Assembly (NCBI GenBank): GCA_029204225.1
Contig: CM055113.1
Location: 10,504,364-10,568,363, forward strand
Source: Diphasiastrum complanatum
Taxonomy: Eukaryota; Streptophyta; Lycopodiopsida; Lycopodiales; Lycopodiaceae
Length of the DNA: 64,000 bases
Direction: 5' to 3'
Positions 49,930-62,195 of the stretch are shown in pieces (position 1 is the first letter of the stretch; each line of letters opens with the position of its first letter). A model generated the notes under the pieces. That model saw only the letters and a program-made list of their open reading frames with translations, searched no databases and was not told the origin of the DNA. The position numbers and the translations under genes were made by a program.

Positions 49930-50640
49930 GTTTGCTTCATCAGATTCAAATTGTTAGTGAATATAGTGTATCATCTACATAGAGAGTGATGATGATGAAG
50001 AAATTTGATAGAAACTTGAAGTAGACATTCAAGTCTGCTAAGTTTGGAATAAAACCATTATCAATAAGGAATGCATTTATTTTCTGGAACCAAGCTCTGG
50101 GTGACTGTTTCAGCCCATAGAGTGCCTTGTGAATTTTGCACACAAGGTATTGCTTACCCCTCAGGTCGTATCCTTTTGATTGTGACATAAAAATTTCCTC
50201 CTCAATGGTCTTGTTGAGGAAAGTGATCTAGACATCCATTTGATAGACTTCGAGATCTGCTGTAGCTGCAAAGGAAAGTAATAGTCAGACCGAGACATAT
50301 TTCACGGCTGGACTGAAGGTCTCGGAATAATCTAGATCTAGAATCTAGGAATAGCCTTTGGTGACCAGCCTAGTTTTGTATCGATTCAGCCTTCGTTTAG
50401 CATCATACTTCATCTTGAATATCCATTTGCATGGAATTGGATTTCTTCCCTTTGGCAGCTCAGCGACATTGCTGCTTTCCATTGATTAGCATCAGGTGTA
50501 GACATCACCTCCAAAACTGTATTTGGTTCCTGCACGAAGTACCAGGCTGTATCGTCCATAAATCTGGACGGAGGCAGACTGTCTTGGTCGATTTGATCTT
50601 CTTGGCTGAATTTTGACCCACTACTGTTCAGGCTCATTTT
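49930..50640 (-). pseudogene. Copia reverse transcriptase fragment, minus strand
   Basis: Minus-strand reading: EPNTVLEVMSTPDANQWKAA (RT start), a decayed part around 50400-50200 with several stops (RYKTRLVTKGYS readable), then EEIFMSQSKGYDLRGKQYLV, CKIHKALYGLKQSPRAWFQK and ITLYVDDTLYSLTI with the YVDD active site. The C-terminal RT and RNase H are missing. Confidence 0.75.
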
Positions 50641-51045
50641 TTGAGTTTATATTGATTTTCTTATATTCCACAAAAATGACATCTCTGCTCGTGAATGGTT
50701 TTTCTGTTTCCAGATTGTAGAGCTTGTTTGCCTTGTAATCTGGGGAGTAGCCAACAAAAATCGATTTTGTGCTTTTGTCATCCAGCTTGTTCTTGAGATC
50801 TTCAGAGATTTGAGCATAAGCAATGCAACCAAACACTCTAATATTCTTGAGTGATGGTTTCGATCCTGTCCACACCTCATAAGCTATCTTGGCATTCAGG
50901 GCTTTGGTGATGGATCTATTTTGTAGATAGGCGGCTGTAGAGACAGCTTCTGCCCAAAATTTCTTCAGAAGAGAGACATCGGCCAGCATGCTCTTGGCAC
51001 TTTCGATGAGTGTTCGATTCTTCCACTCAGCTATATCCTACAAGA
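50621..51045 (-). pseudogene. Copia integrase C-terminus, minus strand
   Basis: Reads VEWKNRTLIESAKSMLADVS (around the catalytic Glu; expected 'VERKNRT'), KKFWAEAVSTAAYLQNRSIT, SLKNIRVFGCIAYAQISEDL, FVGYSPDYKANKLYNLETEK and SRDVIFVEYKK. The rest of the integrase and gag are missing. Confidence 0.78.
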
Positions 51046-51329
51046 TATCTACAACTATCTTTTGTTGCAGTTATTACAATCGTCTCATTATAGTTAATGC
51101 ATGCACAAAGTGGGCAGACTGTCAATGAAGTCTTTGGGTTGGAGTTTAGACTGAAAGTATCGAAACATATACATTGACTCAAAAAATATAGAATTTTTTG
51201 AGTCGATCTAGTATCAAAAGATTCTAGAAAATTTGATCATGAACTTTTTGATCCTCTATTCAGAAATTTGAGCATTCTGTATCTGGTTTTTCAGGATGCT
51301 CATTATTGAATGGATTTGAGGATGAGCAT

Positions 51330-52490
51330 CAAACTCCAACAAGATAGACTTGTGAGACTTGTATTCTTGGGAAACATGCCAGGTCAAGATTTCTCAAAGG
51401 CCAAGCTCATAGAGCTAAAGGCATTCTAGATCTAATTCACCGTGATCTCCTGGCATGATACAAACCCCATCATGCGAAGAATCAGTGTATTTCATTACAT
51501 TCATTGATGATTTTTTTCAACAAATCACTATCATGTTTATCAAGAACAAATTAGAAGTATATATGTTTTTTAAACAATTCAAAAATCTATCTAAAACTCA
51601 AACGGAAAGGAAGATCAAAGCTTTACACACAGATGGAGGGAGAGAGTTCATCTTGAATGCTATGAATGACTTTCTAAGTGAATCTGAGATTTAAAAATAA
51701 TATTCTTTGAGTTGTAGTCATCATCAGAACAAAGTACAAGAATGAAAGAATCGGACTCTTGTCGAGTAAGCAAGATTCATGTTATTTGAAGCAATTGTAA
51801 TAGTCTACTATATTCTAAATAATTGTTACAATACCAAGGTCGTCAACAATAAAAACCCTAAGGAGGTTTGGTGAAGTACAAAACCATCCGTAGATCATCA
51901 AAGAGTTTTTGGATGTGTCTGCTATGCTCAAATTCCATTAGAACTAAAGAAGAAATTCGACCGAATCAATTCCAAGTCAATATTTCTTGGATATCCATCA
52001 AATCATAAGGCTTACAAGATGGTCCTTATTGTTGGTGCGAATAACGAACCATGGACTACAAATATCGAAGACAACGCTGTCTCGATTCCTTCCACTTTAT
52101 GCATTGCACCTTGTCATTCTCCTCAAGCCTTCTGGATAACAATAGAAGAGCCACTTACTATTCAAAATGCACTATTGAGTAGACTCTGATATGTGGAAAG
52201 CAGCGATGGATAGTGAATATCATTCACTAATTAAAAACCAGACTTGGACTCTTGTCGAACACTAGCCAAAAGGAAGATCGTCAATTGCAAGTGGATCTTC
52301 AAGAGAAAATACAACTCCGATGGATCGATATCAAAATGAAAACCAAGACTCATAGCCAAAGGCTACCCACAAATGCCAAGAATCGATTATACAGAGACCT
52401 TCAATCTTGTTGTCAAACTTGCATCTATTTGAATCTTGTTGGCAATTGCAGTAGCCGAAGACCTCAAAGTATGCTTCTTTTTTGAATATA
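51330..52490 (+). pseudogene. Copia integrase to RT start fragment, plus strand
   Basis: Reads CILGKHARSRFLKGQAHRAK, GILDLIHRDLLA, VYFITFIDDFFQQITIMFIK, KIKALHTDGGREFILNAMND (second catalytic Asp), then after a stop KNRTLVE, RVFGCVCYAQIPLELKKKFD, FLGYPSNHKAYKMVL, and the RT start SLIKNQTWTLVEH. At least six stops or frameshifts. It breaks off at about 52490 within the RT. Confidence 0.72.
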
Positions 52491-52599
52491 GTGCAACTAA
52501 TTTTTCTGATGTAAAAACATCACTTGATTTCTTTCAAATTTCTTCTTGGAGAAGAATTGAAGTGACATTTTGCATAGTAAAATCAGGTTGTGTAGAGAT

Positions 52600-52870
52600 T
52601 AACATCACTATATAATTGTAGGAGGCCGAAAGGCTTCATAAGAGAGTCATGGCAACATCATTGTCAACAATGGGTGATCCTACTACATCAAGTTGATCAA
52701 TCAATGATCTAACATGATTAACATGGTCACTTATAGAAGTCGATTTTGACATCTTGCAAGGAATTAGTTTCTTGTGAAAAATATAGATCCAAAATGCACT
52801 TAATGGATTTGTAATCTTTGGTCAATTTGATCAACACATCTAGAACTAGTTAGAAGGTAGAAATCAACAA
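52600..52870 (-). pseudogene. Weak copia gag remnant, minus strand
   Basis: Minus-strand reading DVLIKLTKDYKSIKCILDLY, then DVKIDFYK and several stops. It resembles a copia gag core only in outline. Confidence 0.35.
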
Positions 52871-52981
52871 TTTTAGCATGCTAGTCTTACATAAATCACA
52901 AAGATCTGATCATGAACATCAAAATACAGTAAGGTACTATCCCTTTCCGTACAACAGCAGCATCCTATTTTCCTTCACACG

Positions 52982-53423
52982 TGTGAATTCAAGATCTACA
53001 AGAAAATCAATATTCTACACATAGAAACTCAAGATACATGAGAAAATGACATGAGATGGACATAGAATCAACAAAGATGAGATATCCACTTGAATGATCA
53101 ACCAATGATTATGCTATCCATGCTGGTATAGCTATTTATAACAGCCATAATTTCATTTGTCCCTATTCTCCAACTATGCCCTAAAATGGCAACATCTAGG
53201 TACTTAACCAAAAACCTAAAAATAATGGTCCAAATGCAATGTACCAAAATTAACCATTTAGAATGGGTCCAAACATGACCTCACACACTTAGATACTTGA
53301 TGAAATTAGTAATAACACTATTTAGAGCCTTATTGACATTTATGAAACTAACTCTAAGTTGAGATTTCACTTTGGCCTCCAAAATTGCCATTAAAATATC
53401 GAAATCAGTTGACAATTCTCACA
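52982..53423 (-). repeat. 3' LTR of copia element F (minus strand)
   Basis: On the minus strand GAAGAGGGAG precedes TGTGAGAATTGTC at 53423; the LTR ends near GAATTCACA at 52982, flanked by the palindrome CACACGTGTG. About 442 bp. A TATA-like CTATTTATAACAGCC lies near 53130. A related LTR occurs at 37122-37370 plus 47079-47169. Confidence 0.7.
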
Positions 53424-54205
53424 CTCCCTCTTCAACTAGTTTTAGCATAGATTTAGAAAGTACACCAAGTGATGTTCTATGCTTTATGAAGAAGTCTTTT
53501 TCTAATGCTTTTGTGAAGATATCAACCACACATTCCTTTGAAGAAACATGTTGAAGCTCCACCTCCTTTGCCATGACTTGTTCCCTCACAAAGTGATATG
53601 CCACCTCAATATGCTTGCTCCTAACATGAAAAATAGGATTGCTTGCCAATCTTTGTGCTGAAATGTTGTCTCAAAAGATGATTGGAATCTTTGAAAATTC
53701 CATCAAGTGAAAATCACTTACCATCCTCTTGATCCATAACATCTCCTTTGCACAAGATTTAAGTGTACTCGTCCTCACTAGATGACAATGAGATAGTAGC
53801 TTGCTTTTTTGACATCCAAGAGATAGCTCCATCACCTACAAAGATAGCATTTGCATTTATGGACTTCCTATCCATTTGATCTCCTGCAAAATCTGAATCT
53901 GAAAATCCATACAAAGTTAGGTGATGATCCTCCATAAATAATGCTAAAATCTTTAGTTCCCAAGATATATCTCAAAACCCTTTTTCCTAGCTTCCAATGC
54001 TCCTCACTATGATCTTGAATAAATTGGCTTAATCTACCAACACAATATCTTAGATCAGGTCTTGTGATGGTTAGATATATGAGCGAACCAACTAACTTTC
54101 TATAGAGAGTAATGTCCTTGAAGGATCTTTCATTACCTCTTATAGTTAGCTTTACATTTGACTCCATTGGTGTATGACAAGGCTTTGCATCTACCATATG
54201 AAATA
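53424..54205 (-). pseudogene. Copia RT end and RNase H of element F
   Basis: Minus strand: DAKPCHTPMESNVKLTIRGN, YRKLVGSLIYLTITRPDLRY, HWKLGKRVLRYILGTKDFSI, then frameshifts; SWMSKKQATISLSSSEDEYT, a decayed stretch, and NPIFHVRSKHIEVAYHFVRE, VMAKEVELQHVSSKECVVDI, FTKALEKDFF. The C-terminus ends at the polypurine tract. Confidence 0.8.
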
Positions 54206-54208
54206 TTT

Positions 54209-54862
54209 TTAGAATAGAATGAGCATAATTCTCTTGAATGTAGATTGAGAAGTTCTAAGTACCTCTATTTCCATAATATAATGCAAAAGACCAAGATCAT
54301 GCACCTCAAACTCCTTCTTGAGTGCAATCTTGGTATCATCTATATCTTGATTGTTGCCTCCACTCAATATGATATCATTCACATAGATTAGAAGAATAGT
54401 AATCTCATTTCCAGCAAATCTATAATAAAGTGAATGATCATACTCACTCATAACAAGGTTTTGAGAGAGTAAAAAAGTGTTAAGCTTAGCATACCAACTC
54501 CTTGGTGCTTGCTTAAGCCCATACAAACTCTTTTGCAAATAACAAACATTATTTGGCTTGCCATGAGAGATGTAACCTTTGGGTTGCTCCATGAACACTT
54601 CCTCTTCAAGATCTCCATTCAAGAATGCATCTATAATATCCAATTGCCATAGATTCCATCCAAAAAGTGTAGCAAGTGAAATAATGACGCGAATGCTTAC
54701 CATCTTTGCCACGAGTGCAAAGGTCTCATTGTAGTCAATTATCCTTTTTCCACTAACCTTACCTTGTACTTGTTGATTGATCCATCTTGGTTTGTTTTCA
54801 CCTTGAAGATCCATTTGCATCCAATAGCTTTCTTGTCCTTTGGAATTTCCACCAACCTCCAT
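54209..54862 (-). pseudogene. Copia reverse transcriptase of element F
   Basis: A long open frame of 217 codons: NETFALVAKMVSIRVIISLA, NLWQLDIIDAFLNGDLEEEV, YLQKSLYGLKQAPRSWYAKL, EITILLIYVNDIILSGGNNQ and FEVHDLGLLHYIMEIEVLRT. The active site reads Y-V-N-D where copia elements have Y-V-D-D, so one catalytic Asp is lost even though the frame is long and open. Confidence 0.85.
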
Positions 54863-55200
54863 GTTTCATTCTTCATAAGATCTTGATATTCAAGATCCAT
54901 TGCTTGGATCCACTACTATTTGTTCCTTGCTTCATCTACACATGTGGGTTCATCAAAAGAGGTTAGTAAAGCAAAACTTGTACCACCAACAATTTGCTTA
55001 CCCTTTTCATCATATGTGAGTCTACAAGGTTGTTGTCTTTCTCTTGATGTCCTCCTTGGATTTTGACTTGAAGTAGGCCCTTCACCATCAACATCCAAAG
55101 TACCATCAATCACATCATCAAGAATGTTAGATCCAATGTCCACACCACCACTTGAAGAAAATTTTGGAAAGTTTCCTTCATAAATTTTTTTCATGTGCCA
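54863..55200 (-). pseudogene. Copia integrase-RT linker of element F
   Basis: Frame with SSQNPRRTSRERQQPCRLTY, DEKGKQIVGGTSFALLTS and FDEPTCVDEARNK, equivalent to the linker of element B. The integrase, protease and gag are absent to the right; at 55200 the sequence becomes unrelated. Confidence 0.7.
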
Positions 55201-55239
55201 AACCCCAAACTAATAGCAATAACAATGCAGTAAAGCTAA

Positions 55240-55719
55240 AAGCAAGAAGAGAACAAGACAATCAATATAGCATGTCTATAGAAAGCTAGAAACATGGATA
55301 TCACAATGGAATTACATTAGTAATGGAAAGAATAGTACTGAACATGATAAATGATTCATGAGGATAGGACACATGAGACCTAGCAATGGAGATCCCTATG
55401 GCTCACATTCACAAGGAGGAAGCAAAGAGCTCTCACTTGCAAATGAGCCAAAAAATTCACAAAATGATGTCTCTTGCCTAGTTATAGACAATGCTCTTAC
55501 TTAACTAAACATAACTATCTTGAGGGATAGTTAGCCCTTGTTAACTATTATTTGAACTACATTGGGTCCTTATTGGCCTATTATCCTTACTAATTACTTT
55601 AAAGGGCCTAAAGAAAGAACCACCTTGTTCTTAAGGCTAATAGCTCCTTTTGGGCCTACAAAGCTTACATTGGATATTATCTTGCATGTATCAGCATGGA
55701 TGTACTAAAGTGCATGACA
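55240..55719 (-). mobile_element. Gypsy LTR, minus strand
   Basis: On the minus strand AAGTAGAGGGAG precedes TGTCATGCACTTTAGTAC at 55719. Sequence before the tract reads like a gypsy 3' end. The left end (about 55240) is an estimate. Either a 3' LTR of a decayed element or a solo LTR. Confidence 0.5.
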
Positions 55720-56221
55720 CTCCCTCTACTTAAAATTTTTGTCCTAAAAAATGAAGACACTTGTCTGATCAGCTTGATCGCCTTGGTTAAGTAGTCATGA
55801 TTAAGGAGGTGTCGTCCACAAAATTTATTGCCTCATTATAGATCTGAAATTGTCAAATTGAACCCATTTTGCCAGTTTCAGACTGTAATCCTTGTTCCCA
55901 TGAAGAAAAAATGATGGTCAAAGAAGATTTTGATGAAGCACCATATTGCTTGTTTGCAACCAATCTGTATGGAATGGACAGAGTGTATCACTGTAATATC
56001 CTCTTTTGTCTGCTTCCTCGACCTCATACAAACTCGGATGCTTATCCAATTCCCTTGAATTCTTGGTTTTGTCTTGCATCCGGCTCTTCTGTCGTAACTG
56101 CCAATCCATGTTGTTTGACCAATTTATTGAAGAAAATTACAATTCTGTCATAAACAATGGTAGTCATGAATTGTTGTTTGTATATAAATGCTCCATACAA
56201 AGTAGTCGCCATGAATATTGA

Positions 56222-56908
56222 CACTCTGTCATATGATGAAGCATGTCTCTATGCATAATGTTGACCAAAATATATTTCTTCAAATTTGGTCAATACCTCA
56301 TTCATAGGTGGTTGTAAATATTTGACCTGATTGACCTCAAAAATGGACTCTCGTCTCGAAATATAAAATTTGCAGCTGCCCATATAAATTGTTAAAGCAT
56401 TAATCCCAAATAGTGAAAATACATTCCAAAGTTGAACCAAGGATTTGACGTTTTGATTGTTCCAAATAACCATTGATGAACAATCATTGTTGACATTACT
56501 CAATTGAGGATTGATCACATTAGAGTCCACTGAGCAATGTAAACCTCTCCAAAGAAACTGATATAGATTGATGGCATATTTTAAAATCAGCTTCCTATAG
56601 AGTATAATAGGTTGACTGAGAGAATGTTCCCAATCATTATTCACATCCATACGTTCTGAATATGCATGTGAATTACAATTTGGCTTTTGAGTTCTAGAGA
56701 ATCCAGAGGGATAGGGTTCTCCAACTGAAGTCACTTGAAGATCTTGTAAAATGGATCTATGAGGCATTGAACAATAATCTAAGGTATTGATACAAGTTGG
56801 ATTTATATCGAATAATGAAGTTTCTTCATTGTGGACAATATCCTTGTTGAATACCTCATACTCCATTAGATTGTTGTAAAAAATAAAAATATTCTCAAAA
56901 GCTCCCAA
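56222..56908 (-). CDS. Unidentified minus-strand ORF (gypsy spacer?)
   Basis: A 219-codon open frame beginning MGAFENIFIFYNNLMEYEVF. Its end, KYLQPPMNEVLTKFEEIYF, resembles the place where gypsy polyproteins enter the RT ('LL..F...F'). The middle part (e.g. SMPHRSILQDLQVTSVGEPY, LWRGLHCSVDSNVINPQLSN) shows no domain I know. No RT follows. It could be part of a polyprotein whose remainder decayed. Confidence 0.35.
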
Positions 56909-56952
56909 ATCAAATTGAATTGCTTCTCAGATCGGATCCTTTAAATAGCCAC

Positions 56953-57420
56953 TCAATTCCAAGCCATGGAATATCGGTGCCATATAGTCCTCATTCTAAA
57001 AGCTTGGTGAATGCCTTGATCGACTTTCTTTGAGCATAGCAATCTTCTCATTTTGACGACCATAGTTGCTTGATCATTGACCAGATTAATGCATTGATGT
57101 AAGTCAAGTTCCGGACTTTGATGATTGAAGTTAAACTCGAAAGGATGTTCAATTATTTTCACATCATGATTTGAATCTCGACTTTCGTTTGAATCCTGAT
57201 TTTCACCATCTATTGTTGCAACTTGTTCCGAATCTTGAATTGGACTCTTGTTGCCTGCAACTGTATTTGGATCTGGGACTTGACTTTTGTTGTCGCTTTG
57301 CTCATCTGACTCATTGTCCTCGTTTCGCTCATCCACTTTGTTGTTGTCACTTTTCTCATCAGACTCATTGTTGAGATCGTTTTCACCTTCATAAGTTTCT
57401 TCCCTTTCATTCACACGCAC
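56953..57420 (-). CDS. Acidic repeat-rich ORF, minus strand
   Basis: A 155-codon frame whose first 60 residues are made of Asp/Glu/Asn/Ser-rich repeats (VNEREETYEGENDLNNESDE, KSDNNKVDERNEDNESDEQS). A second part reads EHPFEFNFNHQSPELDLHQC and ATMVVKMRRLLCSKKVDQGI. The same region exists as an inverted, diverged copy at 61650-61930. Most probably a disordered spacer of a gypsy polyprotein. Confidence 0.45.
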   Translation of the reverse strand: MRVNEREETYEGENDLNNESDEKSDNNKVDERNEDNESDEQSDNKSQVPDPNTVAGNKSPIQDSEQVATIDGENQDSNESRDSNHDVKIIEHPFEFNFNHQSPELDLHQCINLVNDQATMVVKMRRLLCSKKVDQGIHQAFRMRTIWHRYSMAWN

Positions 57421-57480
57421 TGTCGCGGAAGTGAGGCAATTTTCTTTTCATCTTCTTCTTCTTATTTGCAAACCATTTTG

Positions 57481-58330
<850 letters not shown>

Positions 58331-58799
58331 CTCCCTCTTGAACCTTGCAACTTTGTATGTTTAATCCAATTTGCCCTTCTTTGCTTGGCAAAGAGTGGCT
58401 TTGAGCGGTTGCATGAGCAGATCTGCAATCATATTTTTTGATTTTATATACTAGACCTAGAGCTCTCCTTTCGAGATCAAATCTCAAATGTGATGGTACT
58501 TCAGAGATATGTGCTTTGTCTTGGAATGAAAGACGGGATCCTGGGACAAATAGATGGCACTCTGAGAATCCATCATCATCATGCTTGGCCCTTCTGCTGG
58601 TATCCCGATTGCCTCCAGCATCATCTGCAACCACACTACCTCATTCGCAACCTTTGAATTTGCGACATATTCAGCTTTGCAAGAGGATTGAGCCACCAAG
58701 GTTTGTTTTTTGCATATCCAGCTGATTGCGGTTCTGCACGCTATTGTGCATCCTCCAGTAATGGACTTGTTATCATCTTTGCAGCTCGCCCAACTCGCA
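58331..58799 (-). pseudogene. Copia RNase H between two LTR copies
   Basis: Minus strand: SWASCKDDNKSITGGCTIAC, a frameshift, VAQSSCKAEYVANSKVANEV, VWLQMMLEAIGIPAEGPSMM, DSQSAIYLSQDPVFHSKTKH, ISLKYHHI and a stop, then IADLLMQPLK. The right end touches the second LTR copy without any primer site, so everything upstream of RNase H is missing. Confidence 0.78.
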
Positions 58800-59432
58800 G
58801 TGTCTTTGAATTTTCTTTTGCACGGAAGTTGTTTATAGGCTCCCAGACACGCAACTACACATCACATAACACATTCTATTCTAGCAATAAAGACAAATGA
58901 TAGCACAAGACAGGGAGATGCACAAAAATAGAACGACTGTATTATCAGTTTAGTTTTTAGAGCGAGATCGTCAGTGTCTCGCTCATTGGCGGAATGACAC
59001 TCTGCTCTTTCGCTATGTTTTGCTCGTTGGCAGAGTTTCATGCACAGCTATGGTTTCTAGTATTTTTTTTGCTCTACTCGCTACCTCTCTCTCTCTGTCT
59101 CTTATAGATCTCTGTATTCAGATTCTTAGTTATGATCCAGAGAGGATCGTTTATAAATCCACTGTGTGGAGTTTACAGGATAGCTAAAACGTAGAATCAC
59201 AAATCTAGTTAATGCCAATCAACTAGTTTGTTAGTCTTTGTCGTTGCCATTCATTTCAGTTGGGCGTGAAGCCCGTTGAACTGCCAGCTGGCAGCGCGAA
59301 AGATTCTTCTTCATTTGTTTCGTAATCTCCCATTTGCTTTCGTTCTTTTCGTTTCTTTCGTAGTTTTTCATTTTGTGTTCCTTTGCAGTTTGCGGTCCTG
59401 GAGTTGTGTTTACGATTCACGAATGATTCGCA
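58800..59432 (-). repeat. Second copy of the copia LTR, truncated
   Basis: Matches 57481-58215 nearly throughout (TGTCTTTGAATTTTCTTTTG, AATAGAACGACTGTATTATC, CAGAGTTT, CGATTCACGAATGATTCGC) but lacks the TC expansion. It is cut at 59432, where minus-strand gypsy gag begins. Confidence 0.8.
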
Positions 59433-59434
59433 TA

Positions 59435-59800
59435 TCAATAGTAGTCCAAACATTTTCTATACTCAATTTTTGTCTTTGGAACCAACGTCAAAAATTGTTG
59501 ATTGAATTGATGTACATATCCAGTTTGCTTGAGCGATTCAAATGATTTCACGTAGAATCGTGTAAAACTATCAATGCAAGCAATTTTAAAGTTACTCCAA
59601 AGCTTTATAATTGGATGTGCTTGAGTATCCCACCATGCTCGAACTTTTTTTTGAAAGCACAACGAAGCAAAGTAGATTTTATTCTCTTCAAGAATAATGA
59701 TGAGGACGGAAGTGGACCTCCAATTTAGTTAACCAATCTTCAATACTAATTGATCAAAAGCAAGGTCATAAAGTGCGACTTCAAATTGTATTTTGCCAAT
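59435..59800 (-). pseudogene. Gypsy gag fragment, minus strand
   Basis: Minus strand: DWLTKLEVHF, then after a frame change EENKIYFASLCFQKKVRAWW, DTQAHPIIKLWSNFKIACID, SFTRFYVKSFESLKQTGYVH and QFNQQFLTLVPKT. The 'A..WW......W..F...F...F' order is the gypsy gag capsid core. Confidence 0.72.
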
Positions 59801-60380
59801 AGATGGAAGATGAATGGTATTACCACTATAGTAATCCATCATTAATGACTAATGAAGACTTGTGGACTATGAATTCATCGACTAAAATTTATTCAAAATG
59901 GTATTTTACAGGCTGGTAAAATGTTCTTCTCCACCCACTTAAAGATTTTGAGTCCTCGAAGAATAAATTGTTGTGAATGAAAATGAAGTAGCAGTTGTGT
60001 CCAATTTGTCACCATGAGCAATTTTGTTTTTTACAATGTTTAATTCTAAACTAATACGGAATAATTATAGAGCCTCGAAAATGGACTTAGAAAGAGGTCT
60101 TGAAAAAAAATAGATTGAAAAGTATTAATTACAAAATTTTGATAGCTTATTAGTGTCAGGCTCATCGTTCTGATCACTTTCTATTTTTACTGCACTTGAA
60201 TCCGAACTCACACTAACAAATTATCGCAGTTCAAAGGAAGAGAAAAGAAATTAATTGCAACTTAGGAAGGGGGGAGGGTTAAATGAAATTTCAAAATTGA
60301 ATTATATAAATTTTGGAGTCCATGAAATGTAAGAGTGCTCGTTGAAGAATTTGTGAGAACCGTAAAAAACAAATTAAAAT
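59801..60380. other. No supported gene
   Basis: AT-rich sequence without recognised domain, probably the 5' part of the gag or leader of the minus-strand gypsy element at 59435-59800. Confidence 0.35.
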
Positions 60381-60398
60381 TTGGCAATAGTTTTTTTT

Positions 60399-60743
60399 TT
60401 ACGATTTCTCTTGGACCCTGAGAAGTGACCTGATCTCAACCGGATGACGTGAGGAAGTGGTCTCGACCGAACCGGAAGGAGGGCGTGAAGGAGTGATCTC
60501 GACCAAGTGGGAAAGGAAGAGTATGAGGAATTTCGACCGAGCCGAGGAGGGAGGTAATGGAAGAGATCTCGATCCAGCAACGAGAATTCGACCAAGCAAT
60601 GGGAATTCGATGTTATCCTTGTGATAACGGTCAACGATCCATTTGGCTTGCAGATCAATGCCTTTGGCTATTTTGATTTCGAAGTTGAATGCAACCACTG
60701 AGGAGTTCACTGCTGCTACTACTGAATCAGGGAAGAAGGACAA
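60399..60743 (-). other. Open frame in GGTCTCGACCGA-rich repeats, minus strand
   Basis: A 114-codon minus-strand frame (MSFFPDSVVAAVNSSVVAFN) that runs into sequence built of GATCTCGACC(G/A)A/CCGGA-like units related to those at 61440-62400. The coding value is doubtful. Confidence 0.25.
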
Positions 60744-60959
60744 GTAGAAAGGAGAACTCAGTCACTTATGCCACAAATGCTATTGCGCTGGTATACATTC
60801 TATGAATAGTGGAATAATGGTTGACACTGAGGATGTGCAACAACCTATTTGCGACAAAGGTTTTGACATCGTGTTTGCAATACGGAGAAAGAGAATTGGA
60901 TTACAATCTTTGCCCGCGAGAGCAATAGAGAGGAAGGTGTTAGATCTTCCAGGTCCTGT

Positions 60960-61140
60960 TCTTGATTGGATTGCCTTTGAGTTTCATCACTAGCGTTCTC
61001 TGGTGTTTGCTCCTGTCCAAGTTCTGAAGCTACAGGCCCATGTTTAGCAGCTGCTTGGAGGAACTTATCTTGAACAGCCGATGTAGATGGAGACGTTGCC
61101 AGCTGCAATTTGTTAGGCTCTAATTGCCCTGCTATCCATA
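60960..61140 (-). other. Exon-like segment, minus strand
   Basis: On the minus strand, after ATAGCAG, an open stretch reads QLEPNKLQLATSPSTSAVQD, KFLQAAAKHGPVASELGQEQ, TPENASDETQRQSNQEQDLE and DLTPSSLLLSRAK. The codon structure looks like a genuine hydrophilic exon, but no clear donor follows and no family is recognised. It might be a host-gene fragment captured by a retroelement. Confidence 0.3.
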
Positions 61141-61300
61141 AAACCAAGAGGCTCAAGATAAAGCATTAACTTAAATCCCAACAAGCTGAAAAGAGGCTTC
61201 AACCGTGTTTACGTCTCTTCCTTTTGATACTCTCAATGTAAATGACAGTAGAAACATTATAAGGCTTTGTAAGGCGGCATATGGAAAGCTATTTGAGTTT

Positions 61301-61525
61301 TCATGTGTTAGTAGAAGACTTCAAACCTTATATCAGTTTTGAGATCATCCACACTTTCGTAGGAACTGAAGCATCATACAGGTGGAGATCGCTCTACAGC
61401 TAAAGGAAGATGAGTGCACAAAATCCGTAGAGAGAGAGCGTGGTGACCAGATCTCAACCGGATAGGAAGTGGTGTGACGGCTCATCCGAATGAAAATCTC
61501 AACTGAATGGGAAGTGGCATGACGT
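61301..61525 (+). repeat. Direct repeat, first copy
   Basis: Shares nearly all of its sequence with 61927-62180: TGTGTTAGTAGAAGACTTCA, TTTTGAGATCATCCACACTT, GATGAGTGCACAAAATC and GGGAAGTGGCATGACG. Spacing between copies is about 626 bases. Confidence 0.8.
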
Positions 61526-61538
61526 AACAAAGGCTAAA

Positions 61539-61930
61539 ATGGGAGCTGAAAGGAAAGAAAAACAATCCAGGTGGTTTGAGAAAATGAAGATGTGGATTCA
61601 GAAAGTGAGTGTATACACTAAAGCATCAGTGGATCAACAAGCGCATGTGAATGAAAGAGAAGAAACATCTGAAGATGAAGATGTCAGCAATAAGTCTGGT
61701 GAGCAAAGTGACAACGACGAAGCGGATGAGCGAAGCAAGGACAATGAGTCAGATGATCAAAGCAACAACAAAGGTCAAGTCCCAGATTTAGATATAGTTG
61801 CACGGGCAACAAAAGTTCAATTTAAGATTCGGATCAAGTTGTAACAACAGATGGTGAAAATCAGGATTCAGACGAAAGTCAAGATTCAGATCAGGATGTG
61901 AAGATAATTGAACATCCTTTCGAGTTTTCA
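61539..61930 (+). pseudogene. Inverted copy of the acidic repeat ORF
   Basis: A plus-strand frame with QSRWFEKMKMWIQKVSVYTK, then VNEREETSEDEDVSNKSGEQ, SDNDEADERSKDNESDDQSN and NKGQVPDLDIVA, followed by a stop. It matches the minus-strand ORF at 57420-57120 in order and wording; continuing nucleotides (GAAAATCAGGATTCAGACGA ... AATTGAACATCCTTTCGAGT) match as well, so the homology extends past the stop. Confidence 0.6.
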
Positions 61931-62180
61931 TGTGTTAGTAGAAGACTTCAAACCTTATATCAATTTTGAGATCATCCACACTTTCATAGAAACTGAAGTG
62001 TCATCCAACTGGAGATCGCTCTGTAGCTAAAAGAAGATGAGTGCACAAAATCTATAGAGAGAGATCATGGTCACCGGATCTCAACCGAATAGGAAATGAT
62101 CGGATCTCAATCGGATGGAAGGTGGCGTGACGGCTCGACCAAATGAAAATCTCAATCAAATGGGAAGTGGCATGACGGCT
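61927..62180 (+). repeat. Direct repeat, second copy
   Basis: Second copy of the block at 61301-61525. It is slightly longer because of an additional CTCAATCGGATGG-like unit. Confidence 0.8.
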
Positions 62181-62195
62181 CGACCAAATGGAAGG

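Noticed and set aside
55869-56224. Open frames on both strands around 56000
   Set aside because: Short, without motifs, and interrupted; possibly decayed gypsy sequence but nothing that supports a call.
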